A DNA stretch of 38,649 nucleotides, from the IMG/VR virus record IMGVR_UViG_3300031578_005165, positions 1 through 38,649 of that record; one strand, given 5' to 3'. This DNA is from a virus. Below, piece after piece: positions 24,651 to 31,668 of the stretch. Under the pieces are notes generated by a model. It was given only the letters and a program-made list of their open reading frames with translations. It was not told the origin of the DNA and made no database searches. The translations under genes were made by a program, and so were the position numbers. The stretch's first letter is position 1; each line of letters starts with the position of its first letter.

Positions 24651-24675
24651 CGCAGCGCCTCCAGTCGCGCGCGCT
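24649..24675. terminator. Hairpin in the convergent gap
   Basis: In the 25-base gap between convergent genes, AGCGC (24649-24653) can pair with GCGCT (24671-24675), with GCG/CGC pairs inside. There is no T-run on either side, so it is at most a weak bidirectional terminator. Confidence 0.25.
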
Positions 24676-24906
24676 TCACGACTCCTCCATCGGCTCGACG
24701 TCAAACGTAATTTCGCCCTTCGCGTGATCGATGTGCGCCACGCGCAGCGTCATGCACTGCTCGCGGATCGACGCCACGCGGTTCGCGATGCTGTTCGCCA
24801 GCTCGCGCGAGTCCATCGGCTGCGGCGAGGCCGCGAGCATCGAGAGGTCGCATTCGAGCTGGTAGAGCCGCTCCATGATGACGTCGAGGCGCTTGACCGG
24901 CTTCAT
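24676..24906 (-). CDS. Hypothetical protein, last gene of the leftward operon
   Basis: A 76-residue protein with a helical first half (VKRLDVIMERLYQLECDLSM) and a strand-like end (EITFDVEPMEES). The ATG overlaps the stop of the upstream gene. No family recognised. Confidence 0.65.
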   Translation of the reverse strand: MKPVKRLDVIMERLYQLECDLSMLAASPQPMDSRELANSIANRVASIREQCMTLRVAHIDHAKGEITFDVEPMEES

Positions 24907-25205
24907 CGCGACCCCTCCCCGATGCCGAGCGTGCGCGCAGCCTCACGCCATCGCACCTTGCTGGGCTCGGACTTGTCGCGCCACGGGATCGGCTTCGCGT
25001 TGCCGTCCGCTTCGGCCGCAGCGAGGTAGAGCCGCTCGCCCGGCTCGACGTCGATGGTGCGGATCTTCTGCTCAACCTCCGCCCATTCGTCGGGGGAAAG
25101 CCACGCCTTCTCGTTGTGGATGGACACCTTGACGGCGCCTTCCGGACCCTTGTGAAACCACACGTCTCCCGCGCAGAACGTCTCAAAATCCTCGACCCGT
25201 CTCAT
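24903..25205 (-). CDS. Hypothetical protein in the leftward operon
   Basis: A 100-residue protein starting at the ATG with GAGGAGG six bases upstream; the longer upstream frame is out of register with the preceding gene and is rejected. It is rich in Trp and charged residues (WFHKGPEGAVKVSIHNEKAW) and has LSPDEWAEVEQKI. It overlaps the deoxyribosyltransferase-like gene. Function unknown. Confidence 0.65.
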   Translation of the reverse strand: MRRVEDFETFCAGDVWFHKGPEGAVKVSIHNEKAWLSPDEWAEVEQKIRTIDVEPGERLYLAAAEADGNAKPIPWRDKSEPSKVRWREAARTLGIGEGSR

Positions 25206-25630
25206 CACGACCTCCTCGCCATCCTGTAAGCCGCACGCAACGCGGCGTCGTCCTCCGAAAACACCTGCCACCGACATCCCGGCGCCAGCAACGCCGGGTG
25301 CATCCGCTCGCGCGGCACCCGTGACGCGAGCACGACGGGCCGCCCGAGACACCGCGCCATTGTCACCTCGGCCACGAGGCCGAGCGACCCGGCATCGTCC
25401 GGCACCAGCGCCACGAGCACGTCGCACGCGCGGATGTCGTTGAGCCACCCGGTCGCGATGGCCTCGCGCTGCGACTGCGGCAGCCCGAGTCCGAGGCTCC
25501 CGTGCGCGGCGACGGCGTCGATCCACTCGGCTCCGACCACACCCACGCCGAGCTCACGCAGCGCATCTCGAGCGACGCGGGCGCGGGGTAGTTCCGCGCT
25601 CGGCGCGCTCAGGTATGCCCGCGGCTTCAC
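25205..25630 (-). CDS. Nucleoside 2-deoxyribosyltransferase-like protein
   Basis: A 141-residue protein with a Rossmann-like pattern: strand (AYLSAPSAE), a helix, then the segment IRACDVLVALVPDDAGSLG followed by GLVAEVTMARCLGRPVVL. That last run (E in a G-x-x-x-E-x-x-x-A context) matches the catalytic-Glu helix of deoxyribosyltransferase-fold proteins. These transfer deoxyribose between bases or act on related nucleotides. Near a MazG-like gene it suggests nucleotide-pool handling. The GTG start overlaps the upstream gene. The exact substrate cannot be told. Confidence 0.6.
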   Translation of the reverse strand: MKPRAYLSAPSAELPRARVARDALRELGVGVVGAEWIDAVAAHGSLGLGLPQSQREAIATGWLNDIRACDVLVALVPDDAGSLGLVAEVTMARCLGRPVVLASRVPRERMHPALLAPGCRWQVFSEDDAALRAAYRMARRS

Positions 25631-26043
25631 GACTCACCCCGCAGGATGGCGTCGAGGCGATCAACGACCCAGCCCTTGGGTGCGCGATGCGGCGCCGGCC
25701 CGTGTGCGAGTGAGTCCCGCAGCGCCTCCAACTCGCGCCGCAGCCGGCCGCGCTCGTCGGCGGCGGCGTCCCGCTCCTGCTCGGCATCCAGGCACGCGAG
25801 GCGCCAAGCGGTGCGGTCGCGCTCGCACTGTCGAAGATCGTCGTCGCTCAGACTGTCGCCCGGCGACTCCGTGCCCACGAGCTCGAGCCCGGTCACGAAG
25901 ACCGCGATCGGATGCGTCTCGCCCACGTCCACAGACGCGTAAGGCCCGCTCGCGCTCGATCTGATGGACTCGACGCGGCCAGTGGTGCCGGCGTACATCC
26001 CGCCGACGCAGCGCACGGTGGCGCCGGGTGCAATTTCACGCAT
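25627..26043 (-). CDS. Protein with N-terminal KOW/SH3-like segment
   Basis: A 138-residue protein. Residues ~5-50 read like a small beta-barrel (GATVRCVGGMYAGTTGRVES), similar to KOW-type motifs. A charged coiled coil follows (ERDRTAWRLACLDAEQERDA). The start overlaps the end of the MazG-like gene. Possibly an RNA- or nucleotide-binding accessory; unproven. Confidence 0.55.
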   Translation of the reverse strand: MREIAPGATVRCVGGMYAGTTGRVESIRSSASGPYASVDVGETHPIAVFVTGLELVGTESPGDSLSDDDLRQCERDRTAWRLACLDAEQERDAAADERGRLRRELEALRDSLAHGPAPHRAPKGWVVDRLDAILRGES

Positions 26044-26488
26044 TCAACACCTCCGCATCGGTCGGGTCGTGGTCGATGGCGCCCGCGAGCTGATTCGCCG
26101 CACGGAGCGCGGCGCTCGCAATGTCGACGAGCTCGCGGATCATCTTCGTCGTCGAGCGCACCGACTCGCGCTGCTTCACGACGTCGAAGAGTTCGTCGAG
26201 CTCCTCGGCGAGAACGCCGTAGATCTCGTGCGGACTCGCGAAGGGCCCGTGCTGCTCCGTGAGTTGGGCTGCGCGGCGGCTCACAAGGTCATCGAGCGTG
26301 CGGGGGAGCGGCCGCTCCCCAGGGTGCTCGAGGTGATGCTCCGCGGCGATGAGCCAGTCGATCACCTCCCGTCGCGCATCGCGGGAGGGCTGGACTTGGT
26401 GGTGCGGCACGCCGTCGCCGACGAGGCTCACGGTCGGGCGACCGTAGCGGTCGGTGAAGACCAGAAGGCGCAGCTCACGCGGCATCAT
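26036..26488 (-). CDS. MazG-like nucleotide pyrophosphohydrolase
   Basis: A 150-residue protein starting at the first of two ATGs with GGAGG six bases upstream. Residues ~83-135 carry the all-alpha NTP pyrophosphatase pattern: an EExxE helix (Glu95, Glu96, Glu99, in AEELDEL) and a later ExxD (Glu119, Asp122, in RELVDIA). MazG-like enzymes remove pyrophosphate from (d)NTPs, and phage versions alter nucleotide or alarmone pools. The first ~75 residues are not recognised. Confidence 0.65.
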   Translation of the reverse strand: MMPRELRLLVFTDRYGRPTVSLVGDGVPHHQVQPSRDARREVIDWLIAAEHHLEHPGERPLPRTLDDLVSRRAAQLTEQHGPFASPHEIYGVLAEELDELFDVVKQRESVRSTTKMIRELVDIASAALRAANQLAGAIDHDPTDAEVLNA

Positions 26489-26901
26489 CAGGCACCTCCC
26501 GTGCGCGCAGCGTACGCGCGGCGCGCGGCCTGCCACTCTTCGGCGCTGGGCACGGCCCCGTCGATGCACGCGGACGTCCAGTCGCATCGCACGTAGTCCG
26601 TGAGCCACTTGTGGAGCGCATCCGCCGCGCCAGGCAGCGCGGTGACGCCACAGTCTTCAAAGGCGTACTCGTCGCACAGGTCGCTCTCGATCTGCTCGAC
26701 CAGGTCGTCCAGCGAGATGCAGAGAAGCCCATTCGGGTCGCACCGCGTTCCGACCTGAAACTCCGGCGGCCCATCGTACCCCTCGCAGTCGAACACGTGC
26801 GCTTCGTACGCCGCCGCGATTGCCTCCTCGCGCGAGCCGTAGTGACCTTGCAAGCGCCCGCCATCCGTTGAGAAAAAGCACCACACCTTCGCATCACTCA
26901 T
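26488..26901 (-). CDS. Hypothetical protein after the Bet annealase
   Basis: A 137-residue protein starting at the ATG overlapping the Bet stop. It has VWCFFSTDGGRLQGHYGSRE, several Cys residues and a helical C-terminal half. Its stop overlaps the MazG-like start. No family recognised. Longer frames upstream are out of register with the Bet gene and are rejected. Confidence 0.65.
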   Translation of the reverse strand: MSDAKVWCFFSTDGGRLQGHYGSREEAIAAAYEAHVFDCEGYDGPPEFQVGTRCDPNGLLCISLDDLVEQIESDLCDEYAFEDCGVTALPGAADALHKWLTDYVRCDWTSACIDGAVPSAEEWQAARRAYAARTGGA

Positions 26902-27758
26902 GACTCGCCCCCCGTCTGATCGTACCCGTCCCCGCACGTCGACTCGCCCGCGGACTCGTCGCGAGCGGCAGCCTTGATGCGCTCCTGCGCCTCGCGCATC
27001 TCGCCGTTGATCACGTCCTTCGACGCCGCGTCCAGCGTCGGCCACGCGGCCTTCGCGCTCTTGATGGCTGCCGAGTACTCCGCGCGACCCTTCGCAGCCT
27101 TGAGCTCTGCGACGATGCCGTCGATGTCGGGCGGCGGCAGCGCGGGCGCGTCGTCGTGGGTAGCCTCGACGACATCGGCTGGCGTCGCCTGCGCCATCTC
27201 CTCGACCCCGTACACACCGGACAGTTCGTTCGGGAACGCTGCGCGGAGGGCCTGCATTTCGGCACACTTCGCGAGCATGACGCTGGGCATCTTGCCCCAC
27301 AGACCCGAAGGCTTGCCGTCCTTCTTCGTCTGCTGAAACTCGCTCCACAGCGCGACACGGTAGAGCGGCGCTGCCCAGCCCTTGCGGTAGACGCCGACGC
27401 GAGCCGCAGCGGGTGGGGCATCCGAGAGCCACACGTCACGCCACACACCGTCAGCCGAGCACCACTCGGGGCCAGCCTGCCCGGCGTACTCACCCGTACG
27501 CTGCGCAACGAGGCGGAAGCCGTCGATGCTGACCTGGGGCGCGAAGATCTCACGACCCGCGCGGGAGTCCCAGCGGCCGACGAGGTAGATCTGACGCGCA
27601 AACGGGTCGAGGTCGAGCCGCTGGCAGAGGGCCAGGAACACGCGGATCTCGGCGTCGCTCGCCTTCGGCGCCAGTTGCTCGCGAATCAATCGCGCTTCGT
27701 CGCGCGTTCCGCGCTGAGGTACCAGGCCGGGATCGGCCGCTTTCGTGATGCTCGTCAT
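26898..27758 (-). CDS. bet: Phage recombination protein, Bet family
   Basis: A 286-residue single-strand annealing protein. Diagnostic segments are LDPFARQIYLVGRWDS, SIDGFRLVAQRTGEYAGQ, GPEWC, VWLSDAPPAAARVGV and MLAKCAEMQALRAAFPNELS. Bet proteins anneal complementary strands exposed by a partner exonuclease. The ATG at 27758 has GAGGAGAAAG upstream and fits the conserved length; an upstream in-frame start would add 11 unsupported residues. The exonuclease gene is 30 bases upstream. The C-terminal ~80 residues are acidic/Ala-rich and variable, as usual. Confidence 0.93.
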   Translation of the reverse strand: MTSITKAADPGLVPQRGTRDEARLIREQLAPKASDAEIRVFLALCQRLDLDPFARQIYLVGRWDSRAGREIFAPQVSIDGFRLVAQRTGEYAGQAGPEWCSADGVWRDVWLSDAPPAAARVGVYRKGWAAPLYRVALWSEFQQTKKDGKPSGLWGKMPSVMLAKCAEMQALRAAFPNELSGVYGVEEMAQATPADVVEATHDDAPALPPPDIDGIVAELKAAKGRAEYSAAIKSAKAAWPTLDAASKDVINGEMREAQERIKAAARDESAGESTCGDGYDQTGGES

Positions 27759-27787
27759 GCTCTTTCTCCTCGCTCGCAGTGTAGCAC

Positions 27788-28513
27788 TCAAACGTCAAAG
27801 GTGATGGGCGCGTCCACGTCGACCGGCTCCAAAGTCGGGAGCTCGCGCAGTCCATCGACGGCCGCAATCCGGCGGAACGCGCGCAGGATGTCGACCGCCG
27901 CACCATGTGCGCATGTCCACGCGTCACCGTCACACCGCGACTCGCGCGGGCCGCTACCGTCCTTTGGAAGCCGCACGATGCGGCACCCAACGCGTACCGG
28001 CATGTCAGGAAGCGCGTCCGAGATTAGCGCATCGTAGATGGCGCATTGGAGCACCATGCTCCGCGGCGAGAGCCGCTTTGATGTCTTGAAGTCGACGATC
28101 TCCGGACCATCGAAGACGGCGAGCATGTCCAGCGTTCCCGCGAGTCGCAGGCGCTCGGACACGAGCGGCCATTCGAGCAGGAGCGGCGTGTGAGTCGTGC
28201 GTGCGTGCCAGTCGAGGAACGCGGCGAAGCACGTGTCAGCGGCCGTCTGATCGGGCGAGTCCCACAGCGCCGGCTCCGGTGGAAGCCCGAGGTAGTGCGC
28301 CTCGATCGCCTTGTGCACGGCGGACCCAATCTGCCGGGCCTCCTTGGCGATGCGGAACGCGTGACGGCCTTCGTACGCGTACCAGCGAAAGAGCGCCTCG
28401 CGCTTCTCGGGCTTGTCGAGCGCGTCCGCGATCTGCGACGCGCTGAGCGGCTTCGAGCCGTCTGCCAGGCGGTACCCGTCAGACGGGCGGCCGGTGCCGA
28501 TTCTCAGAGCCAC
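27788..28513 (-). CDS. PD-(D/E)XK exonuclease (RecB/Cas4-like)
   Basis: A 241-residue protein. Motifs of the nuclease fold are seen in order: IGSAVHKAIEAHY (His67), Asp129 in AGTLDMLAVFDG, IVDFKTSK (Asp141, Lys143) and LQCAIYDAL (Gln156, Tyr160). This is the usual partner of Bet/RecT proteins, chewing 5' ends to give single strands. The GTG start overlaps the upstream gene by 10 bases. Exact polarity cannot be told from sequence. Confidence 0.88.
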   Translation of the reverse strand: MALRIGTGRPSDGYRLADGSKPLSASQIADALDKPEKREALFRWYAYEGRHAFRIAKEARQIGSAVHKAIEAHYLGLPPEPALWDSPDQTAADTCFAAFLDWHARTTHTPLLLEWPLVSERLRLAGTLDMLAVFDGPEIVDFKTSKRLSPRSMVLQCAIYDALISDALPDMPVRVGCRIVRLPKDGSGPRESRCDGDAWTCAHGAAVDILRAFRRIAAVDGLRELPTLEPVDVDAPITFDV

Positions 28514-28704
28514 TCGAAATTCCCGCTCATCTCGTCACGGCACTCGTCACCGTACAACGCGCCGCACCCGCACGGGCACGGCAGGCGGTCATCACGCAGC
28601 GCCAGTCCGGCGCGAAGGGCCGCGAGCTCGGCGAGGATCTCGCCGGTGACCTCGGGCGGCGGCACGGTCGCGCCGCCCATGTGGACGCGGTCCCAGATGC
28701 TCAC
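28504..28704 (-). CDS. Small Cys-containing protein
   Basis: A 66-residue protein starting at a GTG overlapping the upstream stop (GTGA). It has PCPCGCGALYGDEC, a tight Cys cluster that may bind zinc, then an acidic end. The longer upstream frame runs through the previous gene out of register and is rejected. Function unknown. Confidence 0.6.
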   Translation of the reverse strand: MSIWDRVHMGGATVPPPEVTGEILAELAALRAGLALRDDRLPCPCGCGALYGDECRDEMSGNFEWL

Positions 28705-29006
28705 GACGCCACCTTCGCGAACTGGCTCCAGCGCGCCGGACCCATGAGCGTGATCGCGAAGCGCAGCCCGTCGACGAGCATGGTCGGACACATGCCCATT
28801 CCGTGGCCGGTAAGGCTCTCGCAGTAGCCGCGGGCGAACGCGTTGGCGTCCTCGCGCGTCTCGACGTGCGGCGACTCGATGGCCGTCTGCGCCACGTGGC
28901 GGACGATCGCGGCGATGGCGTCGTCGTCGCGACGGTGCGTGTCGTACCACGCGCGGCGCTCGGTGCGGGTGAGCTTTTGGAGTCCGAGGATGTCGGTGCT
29001 GGTCAT
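28701..29006 (-). CDS. First gene of the leftward operon, hypothetical
   Basis: A 101-residue protein from the ATG at 29006. It has LQKLTRTERRAWYDTHRRDD at the start and a helical remainder with Cys/Met (GYCESLTGHGMGMCP). There is no clear ribosome site before this ATG, so it may be leaderless or start elsewhere; an in-frame ATG at 29096 would add 30 residues. As first gene after the divergent control region it would be expressed early. Confidence 0.55.
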   Translation of the reverse strand: MTSTDILGLQKLTRTERRAWYDTHRRDDDAIAAIVRHVAQTAIESPHVETREDANAFARGYCESLTGHGMGMCPTMLVDGLRFAITLMGPARWSQFAKVAS

Positions 29007-29072
29007 GGGGAGCACTGTGCAGAGTCGCCGTCGAAAGCGCAACGGCCGCCGCTGCACGTGGCATCCGGACGC

Positions 29073-29085
29073 GTCGCTATACGAC
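29073..29085. promoter_or_regulatory. Symmetric element GTCG-CTATA-CGAC in the divergent control region
   Basis: A 13-base inverted repeat with a TATA core, in the 173-base gap between the leftward operon and the rightward regulatory block. It gives -10-like hexamers on both strands (TATACG on plus, TATAGC on minus). The -35 matches are weak (GGTCAC on the minus strand, 18 bases away). A shared operator/promoter for the two XRE proteins is plausible. The rest of 29007-29179 shows nothing else clear. Confidence 0.35.
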
Positions 29086-29179
29086 AGAAACGGCACCGAG
29101 TGACCGCGCTTCGCTCGCAGGTGCGCGTCGGGTGTGGCGTGCGGGCCGATCCTGGCGCACCTTTTGGGTCGGAGGTTCT

Positions 29180-29488
29180 ATGACGAAACGATTGAAGGTG
29201 AGCAGACCGGACGACGGCGCGTCGACAGTTCGCGCGACGCGACTCTGCGACGACATCGTGATCGAGCAGCGCCCGTGGGGGCTGCGTGTGAAGTCTGCGA
29301 TGTCGTATATCGACTTTTCGCCCGTGCAGTGGGTGGAAGCAGTGGCCGCCGTCGAGGTCGAGGATGTGCCGACGCCTGGCGCACGGGTGCGCGCTGCGTG
29401 GATGGCGGAGGGTCACCCGATGCCCAGCGACCAATCGGGCTCGTGGGACCGCATCGCCGCACGCCTTGGCCTCACGGAGGGCGAGTGA
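29180..29488 (+). CDS. Hypothetical early protein
   Basis: A 102-residue protein from an ATG with GGAGG five bases upstream. It has a mixed beta N-terminal half (TRLCDDIVIEQRPWGLRVKS) and ends in a region resembling a small helix (SWDRIAARLGLTEGE). It is the first gene of the rightward block and overlaps the XRE gene that follows. No family recognised. Confidence 0.6.
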   Translation: MTKRLKVSRPDDGASTVRATRLCDDIVIEQRPWGLRVKSAMSYIDFSPVQWVEAVAAVEVEDVPTPGARVRAAWMAEGHPMPSDQSGSWDRIAARLGLTEGE

Positions 29489-29673
29489 TGGACCTGGGAT
29501 GGGTCATCGCGAAGCGCCGCAAGGCGCTGGGGCTGACGCAGGAGCGGCTCGCGGAGCTCCTCGGCGTCGACCGGACGAGCGTGGTGCATTGGGAGTCCGG
29601 TCGGCGTGAGCCGGTCGGCGTGACGGCGGAGCGGCTCGAGGCCGTGCTCGCGGGACTGGAGGCGGCGCGATGA
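29488..29673 (+). CDS. Small XRE-family HTH regulator (Cro-like)
   Basis: A 61-residue protein consisting of almost only a helix-turn-helix: IAKRRKALGLTQERLAELLG followed by VDRTSVVHWESGRREPVG. The TQERLAELLGVDRTSVVHWE run is the classic XRE form. Size and single-domain build resemble Cro-type repressors. The ATG overlaps the previous stop. It likely acts on the divergent control region. Confidence 0.85.
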   Translation: MDLGWVIAKRRKALGLTQERLAELLGVDRTSVVHWESGRREPVGVTAERLEAVLAGLEAAR

Positions 29674-29879
29674 CCCTGTCGACCCGACTCGCAGCCCAAG
29701 CGCTGCCCGCGCTCAAGGCGGCGTCTCACGTACGTCATGCGCGTCATCATGAGACGCTCGCCGGCTACGCCATCCGCGACGATGAGCCGACGGACCTCGT
29801 CGGCGACATGGCACGCGCTCGCGACGAGTGGGCGTGGTCGCTCGTGTGGCTGCTCGAATGGATCCGGAGGGGACGATGA
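29670..29879 (+). CDS. Hypothetical protein between regulators
   Basis: A 69-residue protein with GGAGGCGGCG before its ATG and a four-base overlap upstream. It is helical, with VGDMARARDEWAWSLVWLL near the end. No family recognised. Confidence 0.6.
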   Translation: MTLSTRLAAQALPALKAASHVRHARHHETLAGYAIRDDEPTDLVGDMARARDEWAWSLVWLLEWIRRGR

Positions 29880-30073
29880 ACCCGCAAGCCATGGACCACG
29901 ACGAGCTCTGGTCCCGCATCCTCGAGCTGCGCGAGGCCGGTCGCGAGGTCACGCGCGCGATCATGCGCGCCCGCTGCGCCCCGGCGATGCGCATCCTGTC
30001 GGCGGAATGGTCGGCGCTGGTGCGTGGCGAGCTCGCGTTGCTCGACGAGCTGGCGAATCGGGGTGCGCGGTGA
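29876..30073 (+). CDS. Small helical protein before the second regulator
   Basis: A 65-residue protein starting at the ATG that overlaps the upstream stop. Helical throughout (ELWSRILELREAGREVTRAI). Its stop overlaps the XRE gene start (GTGA). No family recognised. Confidence 0.55.
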   Translation: MNPQAMDHDELWSRILELREAGREVTRAIMRARCAPAMRILSAEWSALVRGELALLDELANRGAR

Positions 30074-30591
30074 GCCGCCTCGCCAGCGTCATCGGCGCGC
30101 GCGTCCGCGAGGCGCGTCTCGCCAAGGGCTGGTCGCAGTCGGAGCTCGCGCGTCGCGTAGGAACGCAGCGACCCAACATCTCGCGGCTCGAACGGGCCAG
30201 CGCCGGCGGCGTGCCCACGATCACGCTGCTATGGGCTGTGACGTCGGCCGTCGGAACGACGCTGTCAGACCTGCTCGCCGGCATTGAGACGCTCACGGAG
30301 TCGCCGCGCGTCGCATCGCCGGAGCCCACGGAACCGGTGCTGCTCTACGCGCGCCGGATGCAGGGGATGCGGTACTCCGTGGCTCCCACGGCGGTCGGCT
30401 GCTATCGCGAGGACTACTGCGACGTACGCGTGGCGATCGTCGAGGTCGCGCCGTTTGCAGCGGGTCGAGTGTCCACGTCGGTCAGCACGGAGACGGTGCG
30501 CGTCGTAGACGGCGTGGTCGACGCGCCGGGTGTCCCGCGCGAAGTCGCGGACGACGTGCGGCGACTCCTGATGCGCGGGAGGGCAGCATGA
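30070..30591 (+). CDS. XRE-family transcriptional regulator
   Basis: A 173-residue protein. Residues ~5-60 are an XRE helix-turn-helix (ARLAKGWSQSELARRVGTQ, then PNISRLERASAGG, VPTITLLWAVTSAVG). The C-terminal ~90 residues form a strand-rich domain with VAIVEVAPFAAGRVSTSVST that is not a recognised LexA-like protease; no Ser-Lys cleavage pair is apparent. The GTG start overlaps upstream. It may act as the phage repressor or as an early-gene switch, given the Cro-like protein upstream. Confidence 0.85.
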   Translation: MSRLASVIGARVREARLAKGWSQSELARRVGTQRPNISRLERASAGGVPTITLLWAVTSAVGTTLSDLLAGIETLTESPRVASPEPTEPVLLYARRMQGMRYSVAPTAVGCYREDYCDVRVAIVEVAPFAAGRVSTSVSTETVRVVDGVVDAPGVPREVADDVRRLLMRGRAA

Positions 30592-31139
30592 CCGCCGTCG
30601 TCAAGCGGCTGAGCGACCGCATCTCGCCGCACTGGCGCCCCAGCGTCGGCACGACGCCGCACCGCGCGCTGATGTGCGTGGACGATCACGGTCCGCTCTC
30701 GACGCGCACTGTGAGCCGCATCATCGGCACGGAGGCGCAGTCAGCCATGCGCTATCTGGCGCTCGCCGGGCTCATCGCAAATGACGGCTCGGGGTGGACC
30801 ATCACCGAAACGGGCGAGCACGAGCTCGCGGACCCTGCGCCTCCGCGCGTTCCGAAGCCGCGCATCGTGCGCGAGACTCGCACGGCAGAGGAGCGCGACC
30901 GCTTCGAGCAGACGCGGTACGAGGACGACCCCGACGTGCAGCGCTTCGTGGCGGAGCACCCGGACGGCGCGATGCTGGCCGAGATCGGCGCGTATCTGGG
31001 CGTCAGCCGGGAGCGCGTGCGGCAGCTCGAGGCGGAGGCGCTCGTGTCGCTCGCGCGCGGACTGCGACGGGCCGGCGTCACGGAGGCGACGGAGACGGGG
31101 ATCGTCTGCTGGTACGACGGCGAAGGGTGGTGCGAATGA
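30588..31139 (+). CDS. Regulator with winged helix and sigma-region-4-like HTH
   Basis: A 183-residue protein. Residues ~25-80 resemble a winged helix (LSTRTVSRIIGTEAQSAMRY, then WTITETGEHEL). After a charged linker, residues ~129-160 read MLAEIGAYLGVSRERVRQLE followed by AEALVSLARGL, the hallmark of sigma-70 region 4.2 (GVxRERxRQxExxAL). No region 2 is present, so it is not a full sigma factor. It could bind -35-like sites and redirect RNA polymerase. The ATG overlaps the upstream stop. Confidence 0.75.
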   Translation: MTAVVKRLSDRISPHWRPSVGTTPHRALMCVDDHGPLSTRTVSRIIGTEAQSAMRYLALAGLIANDGSGWTITETGEHELADPAPPRVPKPRIVRETRTAEERDRFEQTRYEDDPDVQRFVAEHPDGAMLAEIGAYLGVSRERVRQLEAEALVSLARGLRRAGVTEATETGIVCWYDGEGWCE

Positions 31140-31318
31140 CGATGCCGGACGTGGCCGAGGGGCCGGGGTGGACCCTGTACCGCGGCGCGTGGCAGGACGG
31201 GACGACCCTGCTCGCTGCGGTCATCGAAGGTCGCCGCGCCATCGGCGCCGAGCGCGACCCTGCCACCTTCGCAAAGGCCGTCGCGCGGCTTCGTCGCGGA
31301 TTTACGCCGGCGTTCTAG
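31136..31318 (+). CDS. 60-residue protein resembling joined ends of a DNA methyltransferase
   Basis: The N-terminus has GWTLYRGAWQ, like the WTLYxGD opening of beta-class DNA methyltransferases. The remainder, DGTTLLAAVIEGRRAIGAER followed by DPATFAKAVARL, matches their motif I and closing helix (GTTLxAAxxxGRRAIGxExD). The catalytic S/DPPY/F core is missing, so it cannot be an active enzyme by itself. The reading frame is open with a normal start overlap, so the protein is probably made. It may be a remnant of an internal deletion, or an AdoMet-fold binder. Confidence 0.55.
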   Translation: MTMPDVAEGPGWTLYRGAWQDGTTLLAAVIEGRRAIGAERDPATFAKAVARLRRGFTPAF

Positions 31319-31374
31319 TTCTGAGCGATTCCGCGTACTTGCGCCCAGCGCTCAAACTATCTTTGAATAAGTCA

Positions 31375-31402
31375 TTGACGATGACGTAGGCATCATTAGA
31401 AT
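31375..31402 (+). promoter_or_regulatory. Promoter of the small early gene block
   Basis: TTGACG (31375-31380), 16-base spacer, TAGAAT (31397-31402), in an unusually AT-rich stretch. The spacer holds an imperfect dyad (ATGACG near its start, CATCAT at its end) that could be an operator. Transcription would start near 31409, 38 bases before the ATG at 31447. It lies in the 128-base gap 31319-31446, which holds no gene. Confidence 0.7.
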
Positions 31403-31446
31403 GAGTGGAGTCGAGCGAGGGACGCTGACGAAAGAGGATAGAGACC

Positions 31447-31668
31447 ATGACGACGCGACGGTTTGACATCGAGATCGACGGCAACCGACTGGGCCACGTG
31501 TGCGCCAAGAGCGCGTGGGATGCCGCCGCGCGATTCGTCGCCGGCCCCTGGAGCGGCGGCGGGGACGTCGACGCGCTCCGGTACGAGTGCCCGGTGGGAC
31601 GCGACGGGTACGAGTACGCGCTCGGCGAGACGCGCTTCGTCGTGCGCCTCATCAAGAGGCCGGCGTGA
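31447..31668 (+). CDS. Small early protein upstream of the ribozyme
   Basis: A 73-residue protein following the promoter and a GAGGATAGAGACC leader. Strand-rich with Trp/Tyr (RFDIEIDGNRLGHVC, then RYECPVGRDGYEYALG). Its last codon and stop (TGA 31666-31668) lie inside the hammerhead ribozyme's stem I. No family recognised. Confidence 0.65.
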   Translation: MTTRRFDIEIDGNRLGHVCAKSAWDAAARFVAGPWSGGGDVDALRYECPVGRDGYEYALGETRFVVRLIKRPA

